From Zoogloea sp. (GTDB lineage: Bacteria > Pseudomonadota > Gammaproteobacteria > Burkholderiales > Rhodocyclaceae), in the NCBI GenBank assembly GCA_016703645.1, contig JADJBR010000009.1, forward strand, positions 487,935-551,934: a stretch of 64,000 nucleotides of DNA, in the 5' to 3' direction. Below the pieces are notes generated by a model. It was given only the letters and a program-made list of their open reading frames with translations. It was not told the DNA's origin and did not search any database. Of this stretch, positions 33,761-42,662 are shown piece after piece (the first letter of the stretch is position 1; every line of letters starts with the position of its first letter). The position numbers and the translations under genes were made by a program.

Positions 33761-35305
33761 CAGCCTGTCGGACTATCTCTCGCGTAAAATGACGCATCGT
33801 TTCCAGACGTCGAGAGCATGAGCCGCTTCCGCCCGATAGACCGCCAAACCGACTATCTGCTGCCGCCGTCGGTGCAGGACTGGCTGCCCGAATCGCACCT
33901 GGCGCGCTACGTGGTCGATGTGGTGGAGGCCCTGGACCTGTCGGCGCTGACGCGTGCGTATGCGGGGCGTGGGAGCGATGCCTACCACCCGGCGATGCTG
34001 CTGTCGCTGCTGATCTACGGCTACGCGACGGGGACGCATTCGAGCCGCCGGATCGAGCGGGCGACTTACGATTCGCTGGCGTTCCGGTTCATCGCCTGCA
34101 ACCAGCACCCGGACCACGACACCCTGGCAAGCTTCCGCCGCCGTTTTGGCGCGCAGTTCGCCGATGCCTTCGTGCAGGTGCTGCAGGTGGCCCGGGAGAA
34201 CCAACTCTCGCGCTTTGGCACGGTGAGCCTGGACGGCACCAAAATTCACGCCAATGCGTCGCGGCACAGCGCACTGTCCTACGGGCACGCCGAGAAGATC
34301 GAGGCCCAGCTCAAGGCCGAAGTGCAGGAGATGCTCAAGCTGGCCGAGGCCGCCGATCAGCGCAGCGTCCCCGAGGGCGTGGATCTGCCCGCCGAGATCC
34401 GACGGCGCGAAGAGCGGCTGGCCGCCATCGCGGCCGCCAAGGCGAAGATCGAGGCGCGTGCCAAAGAGCGCTTCGAGCGCGAACAGGCCGAGTACGAAGC
34501 CAAGATGGCCACGCGTCGGACCAAGGAAGCCACGGGCAAGAAGCCCGGTGGCAAGCCGCCCAAGCCGCCCCAGGCGGGTCCGCGCGCGCAGGACCAGATC
34601 AACCTGACCGATGACGACTCGCGCATCATGAAGGTGGCCGGCGGCGGCTTCGAGCAGTGCTACAACGCCCAGGCGGTGGTCGATACGGAATCGATGCTGG
34701 TGATGGCGCCCCACGTCACCCAGGCGGGCAACGACAAGGAGCAGGTCGAGCCCATGGTGGCCAGGATTCAGGCGCTGCCCGAGGGGCTGAACCAACCGCA
34801 GCGCCTGCTGGCCGATACCGGCTTCTTCAGTGAGAAGAACGTCGAACTCTGCCAGCAGGGTGACATTGAGCCGCTGATCGCCGCGGGCCGCGACGCCCAT
34901 CATCCGCACTGGCTCGACCGTTTCGAGGAGCCCGCGCCGCTCACCGGGCCGGCAAGCCACGTCGAACAGATGCGCCACGCCCTCAAGACGAAGGCGGGCC
35001 GTGCAGCCTATGCGCTCAGGAAGCAGACCGTGGAGCCGGTGTTCGGCATCATCAAGTCGGTGATGGGGTTCCGTCAGTTTCTGCTGCGTGGCCTGGAGAA
35101 TGTGCGGAACGAATGGACGCTGGTGTGCCTCGCGTGGAACTTGAAGCGCATGGCCGTATTGCGTCCGCAGTAAAATAACAGGACAGGAGCATTGCGCCTC
35201 CGTGGCCAAACGACTCCATTTCGGCCCAATACGGCCCCGCCCATCCCACATCATGAAATCTGCCAATCGGACAGGCCGTCCGGCGCGTTCAAGTCCGACA
35301 GGCTG
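33761..35305 (+). mobile_element. IS1182-family insertion sequence, 1545 bp, apparently intact
   Basis: Both ends carry CAGCCTGTCGGACT as perfect inverted repeats and are flanked by the palindromic 4-bp duplication CTAG (33757-33760 and 35306-35309), which is usual for this family. One full-length transposase gene is inside. The right CTAG supplies the TAG stop codon of the leftward peptidase gene. Confidence 0.93.
33818..35173 (+). CDS. IS1182-family transposase
   Basis: 451 residues, full length. N-terminal domain MSRFRPIDRQTDYLLPPSVQ; DDE catalytic residues in VSLDGTKIHANAS, LLADTGFFSEKN and KQTVEPVFGIIKSVMGFRQF. A Lys/Arg/Ala-rich coiled segment (about 165-255) interrupts the catalytic core, as in relatives. 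No frameshift, intact ends and target duplication: this copy could still be active. Confidence 0.95.
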   Translation: MSRFRPIDRQTDYLLPPSVQDWLPESHLARYVVDVVEALDLSALTRAYAGRGSDAYHPAMLLSLLIYGYATGTHSSRRIERATYDSLAFRFIACNQHPDHDTLASFRRRFGAQFADAFVQVLQVARENQLSRFGTVSLDGTKIHANASRHSALSYGHAEKIEAQLKAEVQEMLKLAEAADQRSVPEGVDLPAEIRRREERLAAIAAAKAKIEARAKERFEREQAEYEAKMATRRTKEATGKKPGGKPPKPPQAGPRAQDQINLTDDDSRIMKVAGGGFEQCYNAQAVVDTESMLVMAPHVTQAGNDKEQVEPMVARIQALPEGLNQPQRLLADTGFFSEKNVELCQQGDIEPLIAAGRDAHHPHWLDRFEEPAPLTGPASHVEQMRHALKTKAGRAAYALRKQTVEPVFGIIKSVMGFRQFLLRGLENVRNEWTLVCLAWNLKRMAVLRPQ

Positions 35306-35854
35306 CTAGGCGCCCCGCCCATCCTCCCGCGCGCCACTCCCCCACAAGCCCTCTCCGCCCGCCTCCAGCCAGCACAACCACGCCCGCACATCGAACTCTA
35401 GCTGGTGGTAGTCCGGCTCCATGCGGCAGCAAAGCTGGTAGAAGGCCTTGTCGTGCTGACGCTCCTTCAGGTGCGCCAGCTCATGCACCACGATCATGCG
35501 CAGGAATTCCGGTGGCGCCTCCCTGAACAGGGTGGCAACCCGGATCTCCCGCTTGGTCTTGAGCTTGCCCCCCTGGACCCGCGACACGGTGGTGTGGGTG
35601 CCAAGAGCGTTGTGGATGGTCTGCAGCTTGCCGTCGAAGGCCACCTTGCTGAGGGGCTCGGCATTGCGCAGGTGGCGCGCCTTCAGCTCCGTCACATAGG
35701 CGTACAGGGCGCCGTCGTTGCGCACCGGGTGGGCCTGGGGATATTTGCCGAGCAGCAAGGGGCCCAGCCGGCCATCGGCAAGCAGCTCGCGAACCGGACG
35801 CACCAGATGCTCCGGATAGGCATGGAGGTACTTCAATGGAGCCGCAAGTGGCAT
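35306..35854 (-). CDS. YgjP-like (M48/WLM-related) zinc metallopeptidase
   Basis: 182 residues with the zinc motif VVHELAHLKERQHDKAFYQL, where HELAH supplies two His ligands and the downstream region the rest. Related proteins (YgjP, DUF45) are small cytosolic predicted metallopeptidases of unknown substrate. The TAG stop lies within the target duplication of the adjacent IS1182 element, so the C-terminal GREDGRGA end is as it was before insertion. Confidence 0.87.
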   Translation of the reverse strand: MPLAAPLKYLHAYPEHLVRPVRELLADGRLGPLLLGKYPQAHPVRNDGALYAYVTELKARHLRNAEPLSKVAFDGKLQTIHNALGTHTTVSRVQGGKLKTKREIRVATLFREAPPEFLRMIVVHELAHLKERQHDKAFYQLCCRMEPDYHQLEFDVRAWLCWLEAGGEGLWGSGAREDGRGA

Positions 35855-35941
35855 GGGGCTGATCCAGGAGAAGGTGGCCGGGATTCTAGCTTCAGTCTGA
35901 GCGAAATTTGATCTCCCGCAAGACAGACGCCCCCCTTAGGC

Positions 35942-35973
35942 GTAGTTTACTGACCAGTTGGTCAGTAAACTAC
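35942..35973. promoter_or_regulatory. TetR-type palindromic operator of the efflux operon
   Basis: GTAGTTTACTGACCA and its exact complement TGGTCAGTAAACTAC are separated by only GT, a 15-bp-arm palindrome ending 13 bp before the start of the TolC-like gene. Perfect dyads of this length and composition are typical of TetR-family repressor sites before multidrug efflux genes. No regulator gene is next to it in the window. Confidence 0.82.
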
Positions 35974-35986
35974 CGAGGTGGATGCG

Positions 35987-37339
35987 ATGAGATCTCCCCA
36001 TTCCGCCCTCTCCCCAGACGGCCGCACATGCGTGTCCGGCGCGCGCAGGCTGGCACATCTGCTCTTGCCCCTGCTCCTCGCCACGGCCTTTCCCGCACCT
36101 GCCGCCGAAACCCTGGCGGATGCCTGGCGGGCGGCACTTGCCGTGGATGGGCGCCTGCGGGCCGCCGATGCCGACTCCGACGCGGCCCGCGCCAGCCTGG
36201 AAGCCGCCCGGGGCCTGGCCCTGCCCAAGGCGACCGCCAGTTCCAGCTACACCGTCCTGAGCAAGGAGCCCGCCGCCCGCATCGGCCTCCCGACACTGCC
36301 GGGCATTGCCCTGCCCGATCAGATGCCGCTGGCGGAGCGCACCTACGCCACCTACGCCCTGCAGGCGACCCTGCCGGTTTATACCGGCGGACGCATCACC
36401 GCGGCCATCAATGCCGCCGACATCGGTGTGCAGGCCAGTGCCTTCGAGCGCAGCCGCAGCGAGCAGACGGTGAAGCTGGACGTGGCCGAGGCCTGGCTCG
36501 GTGTGCTGCGCAGCCGCCGCGCCCTGGCCGCCGCCGAGCGTCACCTGGCGGCCCTGGACGCCCATGCCCTCGACGTGGACGACCTCCACAAGCAGGGCCT
36601 GGTACCCCGCAACGACGTCTTGTCGGTGGCCGTTGCCCGGGCCGATGCCCGCCAGCAGCTGACCCGCGCCCGCCACGGGGTGGATCTCGCTGCGGCGGCC
36701 TACAACCGCCTCCTGCGCCGCCCCCTGGATTCGCCGGTGGACGTCGCCGAGCCGCCCCCGGTGGACACCCATCGTGACGCGCTCGCCGCCCTCGCGGCCC
36801 GCGCCCGGAGCCTGCGCCCCGAGCTGTCCCTGCTGGGCGCCCGGGCCGAGGCCACCGACCAGGAGGCCGAAGTGGAACGCGCCGCCCGCCGCCCGCAGGT
36901 GGGCCTCAGCGCCGCCCTGCTCCACGAGGACAACCGCTACCGGGTCAATCAGGACATGGCCCAGGTGAGCATCGGCGTACAGTGGGATCTGTTCGACGGC
37001 GGCATCCAGCGCCAGCGTGCCGACGCCGCATCGGCGCGAGCCCGCGCCGCCCGGGAGCGTCAGGCCGACACCGCCAGCCTGATCGAACTGGAAGTGCACC
37101 GTGAATGGCTGGCCGTGGATGAGGCCACCGAACGCCTCACCACCACCTCCACGGCCATCGCCCAGGCCGACGACAACCTGCGCGTGGCCCGCGACCGCTA
37201 TCGCAACGGGGTGGGCACCCACACCGAAGTCCTGGATGCCGAAGCCCTGCGTACCCTCACCGACGGCAACCACCTCAACGCCCACTACGACTTGCACCTC
37301 GCCCGCTACCGTCTGAAGAAGGCGGTGGGTGAGCTGTAA
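35987..37339 (+). CDS. TolC-family outer-membrane efflux channel
   Basis: 450 residues. ATG 35987 has GAGG eight bases ahead, better than the in-frame GTG at 35978. After a signal peptide (HLLLPLLLATAFPAPAAE) come two outer-membrane factor repeats rich in heptad-like helices; ALQATLPVYTGGRITAAINA and VGVQWDLFDGGIQRQRADAA are the paired beta-strand regions. It should form the trimeric exit duct for the downstream adaptor and ABC pump. First gene of a five-gene operon. Confidence 0.92.
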   Translation: MRSPHSALSPDGRTCVSGARRLAHLLLPLLLATAFPAPAAETLADAWRAALAVDGRLRAADADSDAARASLEAARGLALPKATASSSYTVLSKEPAARIGLPTLPGIALPDQMPLAERTYATYALQATLPVYTGGRITAAINAADIGVQASAFERSRSEQTVKLDVAEAWLGVLRSRRALAAAERHLAALDAHALDVDDLHKQGLVPRNDVLSVAVARADARQQLTRARHGVDLAAAAYNRLLRRPLDSPVDVAEPPPVDTHRDALAALAARARSLRPELSLLGARAEATDQEAEVERAARRPQVGLSAALLHEDNRYRVNQDMAQVSIGVQWDLFDGGIQRQRADAASARARAARERQADTASLIELEVHREWLAVDEATERLTTTSTAIAQADDNLRVARDRYRNGVGTHTEVLDAEALRTLTDGNHLNAHYDLHLARYRLKKAVGEL

Positions 37340-37351
37340 GGGAGTCACACC

Positions 37352-38419
37352 ATGCCACTCGACAGAAAGACCCTCAGCATTGCCCTCGCCGCCGTGGCCG
37401 TTCTGGCTGTCGGCGCCTGGGCCTGGCAGCACTTCACCGGCACCACGGCGCTGCCCGAAGGCCTGATCCAGGCCAACGGGCGCATCGAGGGCGACCACAC
37501 TACCGTGGCCAGCAAGCTCCCCGGGCGCATCGCCGAGATGAAGGTGCGGGAAGGCGACAGCGTGCAGGCCGGCCAGCTCCTCGCCCGCCTCGAGGACACC
37601 CAGCTCGCCGCCCGCAAGCAGCAGGCCGATGCCGCCGTGGCCACCGTGCAGGCCCAGCTGGATGCCGCCCGCGCCCAGCTCGCCGTCGCCCGCCGCGAGG
37701 TGCCCCTGGCGGAGGCCAGTGCCGGCGCCCTGCTGGCCAAGGCCCGCGCCGCCGAAGCCCAGGCCGCGAAGGACGCCCGCCGCTTCGACGAACTCGCCGC
37801 CCGGGGCACCGTGGAAACCCGCCGCGCCGAGCAGATGCGCCTGGCCCACACCGCCGCCGCCGCCGACCTGCGTCAGGCGGAGCAGTCGGTCAGCTCGGCC
37901 CACCTGGGCAATGACAAGGTGAAGGCCCGCGAGAACGACATCGCCGCCCTTGCGGCCGGTTTGCGCCAGGCCCAGGCTGCGGCAAGCGAAGTCGCCGGCC
38001 TGATCGACGACCTTAACCTGCGCGCCCCCACCGGCGGCGTGGTGCTGAACCGCCTGCGGGAGAACGGCGAGATGGTGGCCGCCGGCACGCCGGTGTTCGA
38101 CCTGGTGGATCTCGACAAGCTCTACCTCAAGGTCTACGTCCCCGAAAAGCAGATCGGCCAGCTGCGCCTGGGGCTTCCGGCCCAGGTGTACACCGACGCC
38201 TTCCCGGGCCAGGCCTTCCCAGCCCGCACCCGCTACATCGCCTCCCGCGCCGAGTTCACCCCCAAGGAAGTGCAGACACCAGACGAGCGGGTCAAGCTGA
38301 CCTACGCGGTGAAGCTCTACTTCGACAGCAACCCCGAGCACCGGCTGAGCCCCGGCGTGCCGGCCGATGCGGTGATCCGCTGGAAGGACGAGGTGCCCTG
38401 GCAGGCGCCCCGCTGGTAA
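37352..38419 (+). CDS. HlyD/EmrA-family periplasmic adaptor
   Basis: 355 residues: an N-terminal membrane anchor (about 8-25), a biotinyl-lipoyl-like segment (ANGRIEGDHTTVASKLPGRI), a long Ala/Gln/Arg-rich coiled-coil hairpin (about 85-215), the second lipoyl half (LRAPTGGVVLNRLRENGEMV) and a beta-barrel domain ending at VPWQAPRW. It bridges the ABC permeases with the outer-membrane channel. Four bases separate it from the ATPase gene. Confidence 0.92.
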   Translation: MPLDRKTLSIALAAVAVLAVGAWAWQHFTGTTALPEGLIQANGRIEGDHTTVASKLPGRIAEMKVREGDSVQAGQLLARLEDTQLAARKQQADAAVATVQAQLDAARAQLAVARREVPLAEASAGALLAKARAAEAQAAKDARRFDELAARGTVETRRAEQMRLAHTAAAADLRQAEQSVSSAHLGNDKVKARENDIAALAAGLRQAQAAASEVAGLIDDLNLRAPTGGVVLNRLRENGEMVAAGTPVFDLVDLDKLYLKVYVPEKQIGQLRLGLPAQVYTDAFPGQAFPARTRYIASRAEFTPKEVQTPDERVKLTYAVKLYFDSNPEHRLSPGVPADAVIRWKDEVPWQAPRW

Positions 38420-38423
38420 GCCC

Positions 38424-40361
38424 ATGGACACCCCGGCCATCCGCGTCGAAGGCTTCACCAAGCGCTACGGCAAGCGCGTGGCGGCCGACGGGCTGAGCCT
38501 GACCGTGCAGGCCGGCGAGATCTACGGGCTGGTGGGCGCCGACGGTGCCGGCAAGTCCAGCCTGATGAAGGCCGTGGCCGGCGTACTGGCCTTTGACGCG
38601 GGAACGGTGGAGGTCTTCGGCACCCGGGTGGACTCCGAACGGAGCGCCGAACAGGTCAAGCGCCGCATCGGCTTCCTGCCCCAGGGGCTGGGCCTCAACC
38701 TCTACCCCGACCTGTCCATCGAGGAAAACGTGGACTTCTTCGGCCGCCTGCGCGGCGTACCCGCGGCCGAACTCCTCGAACGCAAGCGCCAGTTGCTGGA
38801 GATGACCCGCCTGGACAGCTTCCGCGCCCGGCCCATGCGCCAGCTGTCGGGGGGCATGAAGCAGAAACTGGGGCTGGTGTGCACGCTCATCCACGAGCCC
38901 GATCTGGTGATCCTCGACGAGCCCACCACCGGCGTTGACCCCGTCTCCCGGCGCGACTTCTGGGCCATTCTCGGCAAGCTGCTGGAGGAAAAGGGCGTCA
39001 CGGCCCTGGTGTCCACCGCCTACCTGGACGAGGCGGACCGCTTCCACCGGGTGTCCCTGTTCCACGAGGGCAAGGTGATGGGCGAGGGCACCCCCGCCGA
39101 GCTGGTGGCCACGGTGCCCGGCACCCTGGCCCTGTTCCGCGCCGAACCCCAGGCCGAGGCGCTACCGCGACTCAAGGCGGCGTTTCCCCAGACCGAGGCC
39201 ATGGGCGCCTGGCTGCGGGTGTTTGCCGAGGGCCTGGACGCCCCCCGGGCCCGGGAAGCGGTGGACAAGGCACTCGCCGGCATCCCGCCGACGGACTGGT
39301 TCGCCCGCGAGCCGGAGCTGGAAGACGTGTTCGTGGCGATGCTGCGCCAGCGCGGGGCGAAGCTGGAATCGGCCTTTCCGGCCGACAGCCGCGTGCCCGC
39401 CGCCAGCACCGATCTGGCCATCGAAGCCCGCGGGCTGACCCGCCTCTTCGGCGACTTCCGGGCCGCCGACGCGGTCAGCTTCAGCGTGCCCCAGGGCGAG
39501 ATCTTCGGCCTGCTGGGGGCCAACGGCGCCGGCAAGACCACGGTGATCAAGATGCTCACCGGCATCCTCAAGCCCTCCTCGGGCGAGGGCCGGGTGGCCG
39601 GCGCCGACATGCGCAGTGCCGGGCTGGCGATCAAGGAGCGCATCGGCTACATGAGCCAGGCCTTCTCCCTGTACCACGATCTCTCGGTGATCGAGAACAT
39701 CCGCCTCTACGCCGGCATCTATGGCCTCGACGGTCGTCAGGCCCAGCGCCGCAGCGACTGGGTGATCGGCATGGCCGGGCTGGCCGGCTTCGAGAACGAC
39801 GCCGCCGGGCGCCTGCCCATGGGCCTGCGCCAACGCCTCGCCCTGGGCTGCGCGCTGGTGCATGAACCGCGGGTGCTGTTCCTCGATGAACCCACCTCCG
39901 GCGTCGACCCCATCGGCCGGCGCATGTTCTGGGACATCCTCTTCCACCTGTCACGGCGGGAGGGCGTGGCCATCCTGGTGACCACCCACTACATGAGCGA
40001 GGCCGAACACTGTGACCACCTGGCCCTGATGTACGCCGGCCGGGTGGTGGCCGACGCCTCGCCCGAAGCGATGAAGGCCGAGGTCAGCGCCGAGTCGGGC
40101 CAGTTGCTGGAGCTGCGCGTGGATCGTCCGGTACCGGCCCAGGCAGCCCTGCGGGCCGCCGGCTTTGCCAGCGCCACCCTGCATGGGCGGGCGGTCCACC
40201 TGTTGTCCCGGGATGCCGCAGGCGATCTGGCACGCCTGCCGGGCAAGCTGGCCGAGGCCGGCATCACCGTGCAATCGGCGACACTGCGCCCCCTGTCCAT
40301 GGAGGATGTGTTCGTGCAACGCATCACCGCCCTGGAAGCGGCCGACCGGAAGGCATCATGA
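38424..40361 (+). CDS. Double ABC ATPase of a drug-type exporter (YbhF/RbbA-like)
   Basis: 645 residues with two fused ATPase domains. Domain 1: Walker A GADGAGKSS, signature QLSGGMKQKLGL, Walker B LVILDEPTTGVD. Domain 2 (from about residue 330): Walker A GANGAGKTT, Walker B VLFLDEPTSGVD, but the signature is the altered LPMGLRQRLALG instead of LSGGQ. Such asymmetric fusions energise two-permease exporters of the YbhFSR type. Overlaps the first permease by 4 bp (ATGA). Confidence 0.92.
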   Translation: MDTPAIRVEGFTKRYGKRVAADGLSLTVQAGEIYGLVGADGAGKSSLMKAVAGVLAFDAGTVEVFGTRVDSERSAEQVKRRIGFLPQGLGLNLYPDLSIEENVDFFGRLRGVPAAELLERKRQLLEMTRLDSFRARPMRQLSGGMKQKLGLVCTLIHEPDLVILDEPTTGVDPVSRRDFWAILGKLLEEKGVTALVSTAYLDEADRFHRVSLFHEGKVMGEGTPAELVATVPGTLALFRAEPQAEALPRLKAAFPQTEAMGAWLRVFAEGLDAPRAREAVDKALAGIPPTDWFAREPELEDVFVAMLRQRGAKLESAFPADSRVPAASTDLAIEARGLTRLFGDFRAADAVSFSVPQGEIFGLLGANGAGKTTVIKMLTGILKPSSGEGRVAGADMRSAGLAIKERIGYMSQAFSLYHDLSVIENIRLYAGIYGLDGRQAQRRSDWVIGMAGLAGFENDAAGRLPMGLRQRLALGCALVHEPRVLFLDEPTSGVDPIGRRMFWDILFHLSRREGVAILVTTHYMSEAEHCDHLALMYAGRVVADASPEAMKAEVSAESGQLLELRVDRPVPAQAALRAAGFASATLHGRAVHLLSRDAAGDLARLPGKLAEAGITVQSATLRPLSMEDVFVQRITALEAADRKAS

Positions 40362-41512
40362 AACTTCAGCGCATCATCGCGCTGGCCTGGAAGGAATGGC
40401 GCGAGATCGTCCGGGACCGGCTGTTCTTCTCCCTGGCCTTCATCGTGCCCACCATGCTGATGCTGCTGTTCGGCTTCGGCCTGACCCTGGACGTGGAGAA
40501 CCTGCCCTTCGCCGTGGTGGACCACGACCGCAGCGCCGCCAGCCGCGACTACACCTATCGCTTCATCTCGTCCCGCTACTTCGATTTCAAGGGTCAGGCC
40601 AGCGACGAACGCCAGCTCGACACCCTGCTGGCCGACAACCGCATCCGCCTGGCCCTGGTGATACCGCCACGCTTTGGCGAGCGCCTGGCCCGGGGCGAGG
40701 CCGCGCCGGTGCAGGTGCTCATCGACGGCACCTTCCCCATGCGCGCCCAGACCACCCAGGGCTACGTGGCCGCCATCAACAGCGCGGTGAGCCTGGACAA
40801 CATGGCCCGGGCCCTGTCGGCCGGGCGGGGCGTCCCCCTGGTCGAAGCCCAGGCCCGCGTCCAGCCGGTGAAGCTGGAAGTGCGCTACCTCTACAACCAG
40901 AGCGTGAAGAGCATCTGGTCCCTGGCCCCCAAACTGATCATGCTCATCATGATGCTGTCGCCCCCCTTCCTCACCGCCCTGGGCGTGGTGCGGGAGAAGG
41001 AGTCCGGCTCCATCTTCAACATCTACTCGTCCACCGTATCGCCGGGCGAATTCCTGATCGGCAAGCTCGCACCCTATGTGGCGATCTCCTTCACCAACGG
41101 GCTGATCCTGTGGGCCCTCGCGGTGGGGCTGTATGGCACGCCCTTCAAGGGCGACCCGGCCTTCTTCGCCCTGGCCCTGCTGCTCTACGTGGTGTGCACC
41201 ACCGGCCTGGGGCTGGTGATCTCCATGCTGGTGCAGACCCAGGTGGCGGCGATGATCGTGGCCAGCATCGTCAGCATCATCCCGGCGGTGCTGTACTCGG
41301 GGATGCTCCTGCCCCTGTCGTCCCTGGCACCCGGCGCCTCGGCCATCGCCCATGCCCTGCCCCCCATGTATTTCACCAACATCGTGGTCGGGAGCTTCCT
41401 GAAGGGTGTCGGCTGGCAGGCCCTGTGGGCCGACATGCTGGTGCTCGCGGCCTATGCCACCTGCCTGTTCGGGCTGGGCTACCTGCTGTTCAGCAAGAGG
41501 CCGGCATCATGA
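40358..41512 (+). CDS. ABC-2 type permease, first subunit
   Basis: 384 residues: one N-terminal membrane helix, a large extracytoplasmic domain (about 50-170, with HDRSAASRDYTYRFISSRYF and IPPRFGERLARGE), then five helices. The cytoplasmic coupling region is VVREKESGSIFNIYSST. This is the YbhS/YhhJ type. It overlaps both neighbours by 4 bp, consistent with fixed stoichiometry. Confidence 0.92.
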   Translation: MKLQRIIALAWKEWREIVRDRLFFSLAFIVPTMLMLLFGFGLTLDVENLPFAVVDHDRSAASRDYTYRFISSRYFDFKGQASDERQLDTLLADNRIRLALVIPPRFGERLARGEAAPVQVLIDGTFPMRAQTTQGYVAAINSAVSLDNMARALSAGRGVPLVEAQARVQPVKLEVRYLYNQSVKSIWSLAPKLIMLIMMLSPPFLTALGVVREKESGSIFNIYSSTVSPGEFLIGKLAPYVAISFTNGLILWALAVGLYGTPFKGDPAFFALALLLYVVCTTGLGLVISMLVQTQVAAMIVASIVSIIPAVLYSGMLLPLSSLAPGASAIAHALPPMYFTNIVVGSFLKGVGWQALWADMLVLAAYATCLFGLGYLLFSKRPAS

Positions 41513-42660
41513 ACGCCTTCTTCTCCGGCGCCAGCCTGCGTCGCCTGCGCGTGATGACCCACAAGGAGCTGCTCCAGCTCTTTCGCGATGTGGCCCTGAT
41601 GGTGTTCTTCCTCTATGCCTTCACCGGCGACATCTACATCGCCGCCTCCGGGGTCAGCATGCAGCTCAAGAATGCTGCCATCGCCACCCTCGACGGTGAC
41701 CACAGCCTGGCCTCCCGTGAGCTGGCCAGCCGCTTCCAGCCGCCTTACTTCCAGGCCGCGGGCAGCGCCGGCACTCCGCAGCAGGCCATCCGCCACCTGG
41801 ATGACGGCGACGTGATGGCCGTGCTCGACATTCCGCCGCGCTTTGGCGAGCGTCTGGCCCGGGGCGAACAGGTGGCCGTGCAACTGCAGGTGGACACCTC
41901 CAACTCGGTACTCGGCTTCCTGGCCTCCAGCTACGGCGCCCAGATCGTCGGCCGCTACGGTCTGGAGGTGGCCGCCCTGCGTGAAGGCCTGGGCAGCGGC
42001 GGGATCAGCGGCCCGGTCATCCAGGCCGATACCCGCATCTGGTACAACCCCAACCAGAACGACGCCTGGTTCATGGGCATCTCCGAGTTGCTGACGGTGA
42101 TCACCCTGTTTGCCATCCTGCTGCCTGCCGCGGCAATGGTGCGCGAAAAGGAGCGGGGCACCATCGAGCAACTGATGGTCACCCCCCTGAGCGCCTTCCA
42201 GATCCTCTTTCCCAAGGTCATCGCCATGACCCTGGTGATCCTGGCAGGCACCGCCATCGCCCTGTTCGGCGTGCTCGGCCCGGGCTTCGACCTGCCCATG
42301 CGCGGCAGCCTGGTGCTGTTCTTCCTGATCACCGCCCTCTACGTATTCACCACGGCCGGGCTGGGCCTGCTGGCCGCCACCGTCGCCCGCAACCTGGCCC
42401 AGGTGGGCATGCTGACGGTGGTGATCCTGATGCCGATGCTGCTGCTCTCGGGGGCGTGGACACCCATCGAGGCCATGCCAGAGTGGATGCGCATCCTGGC
42501 GTGGATCTCACCACTCCATTACTTCCTCGACGCAGCCTACGGCATTCTGCTGAAGGGCACCGGCATGGATCTGCTGTGGGACTCGGTGCTCGCCATGGGG
42601 CTGCTGGGCGTGGTGGTGTTCGGGGCCGGCATGGGCCGCTTCGGCAGGCAATTCGGCTGA
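41509..42660 (+). CDS. ABC-2 type permease, second subunit
   Basis: 383 residues with the same architecture as the first permease, including the repeated IPPRFGERLARGEQ segment and the coupling helix VREKERGTIEQLMVTPLSAF. The two probably form a heterodimer and arose by duplication. Last gene of the operon; the convergent PhnD-like gene ends two bases beyond its stop. Confidence 0.92.
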   Translation: MNAFFSGASLRRLRVMTHKELLQLFRDVALMVFFLYAFTGDIYIAASGVSMQLKNAAIATLDGDHSLASRELASRFQPPYFQAAGSAGTPQQAIRHLDDGDVMAVLDIPPRFGERLARGEQVAVQLQVDTSNSVLGFLASSYGAQIVGRYGLEVAALREGLGSGGISGPVIQADTRIWYNPNQNDAWFMGISELLTVITLFAILLPAAAMVREKERGTIEQLMVTPLSAFQILFPKVIAMTLVILAGTAIALFGVLGPGFDLPMRGSLVLFFLITALYVFTTAGLGLLAATVARNLAQVGMLTVVILMPMLLLSGAWTPIEAMPEWMRILAWISPLHYFLDAAYGILLKGTGMDLLWDSVLAMGLLGVVVFGAGMGRFGRQFG

Positions 42661-42662
42661 CC

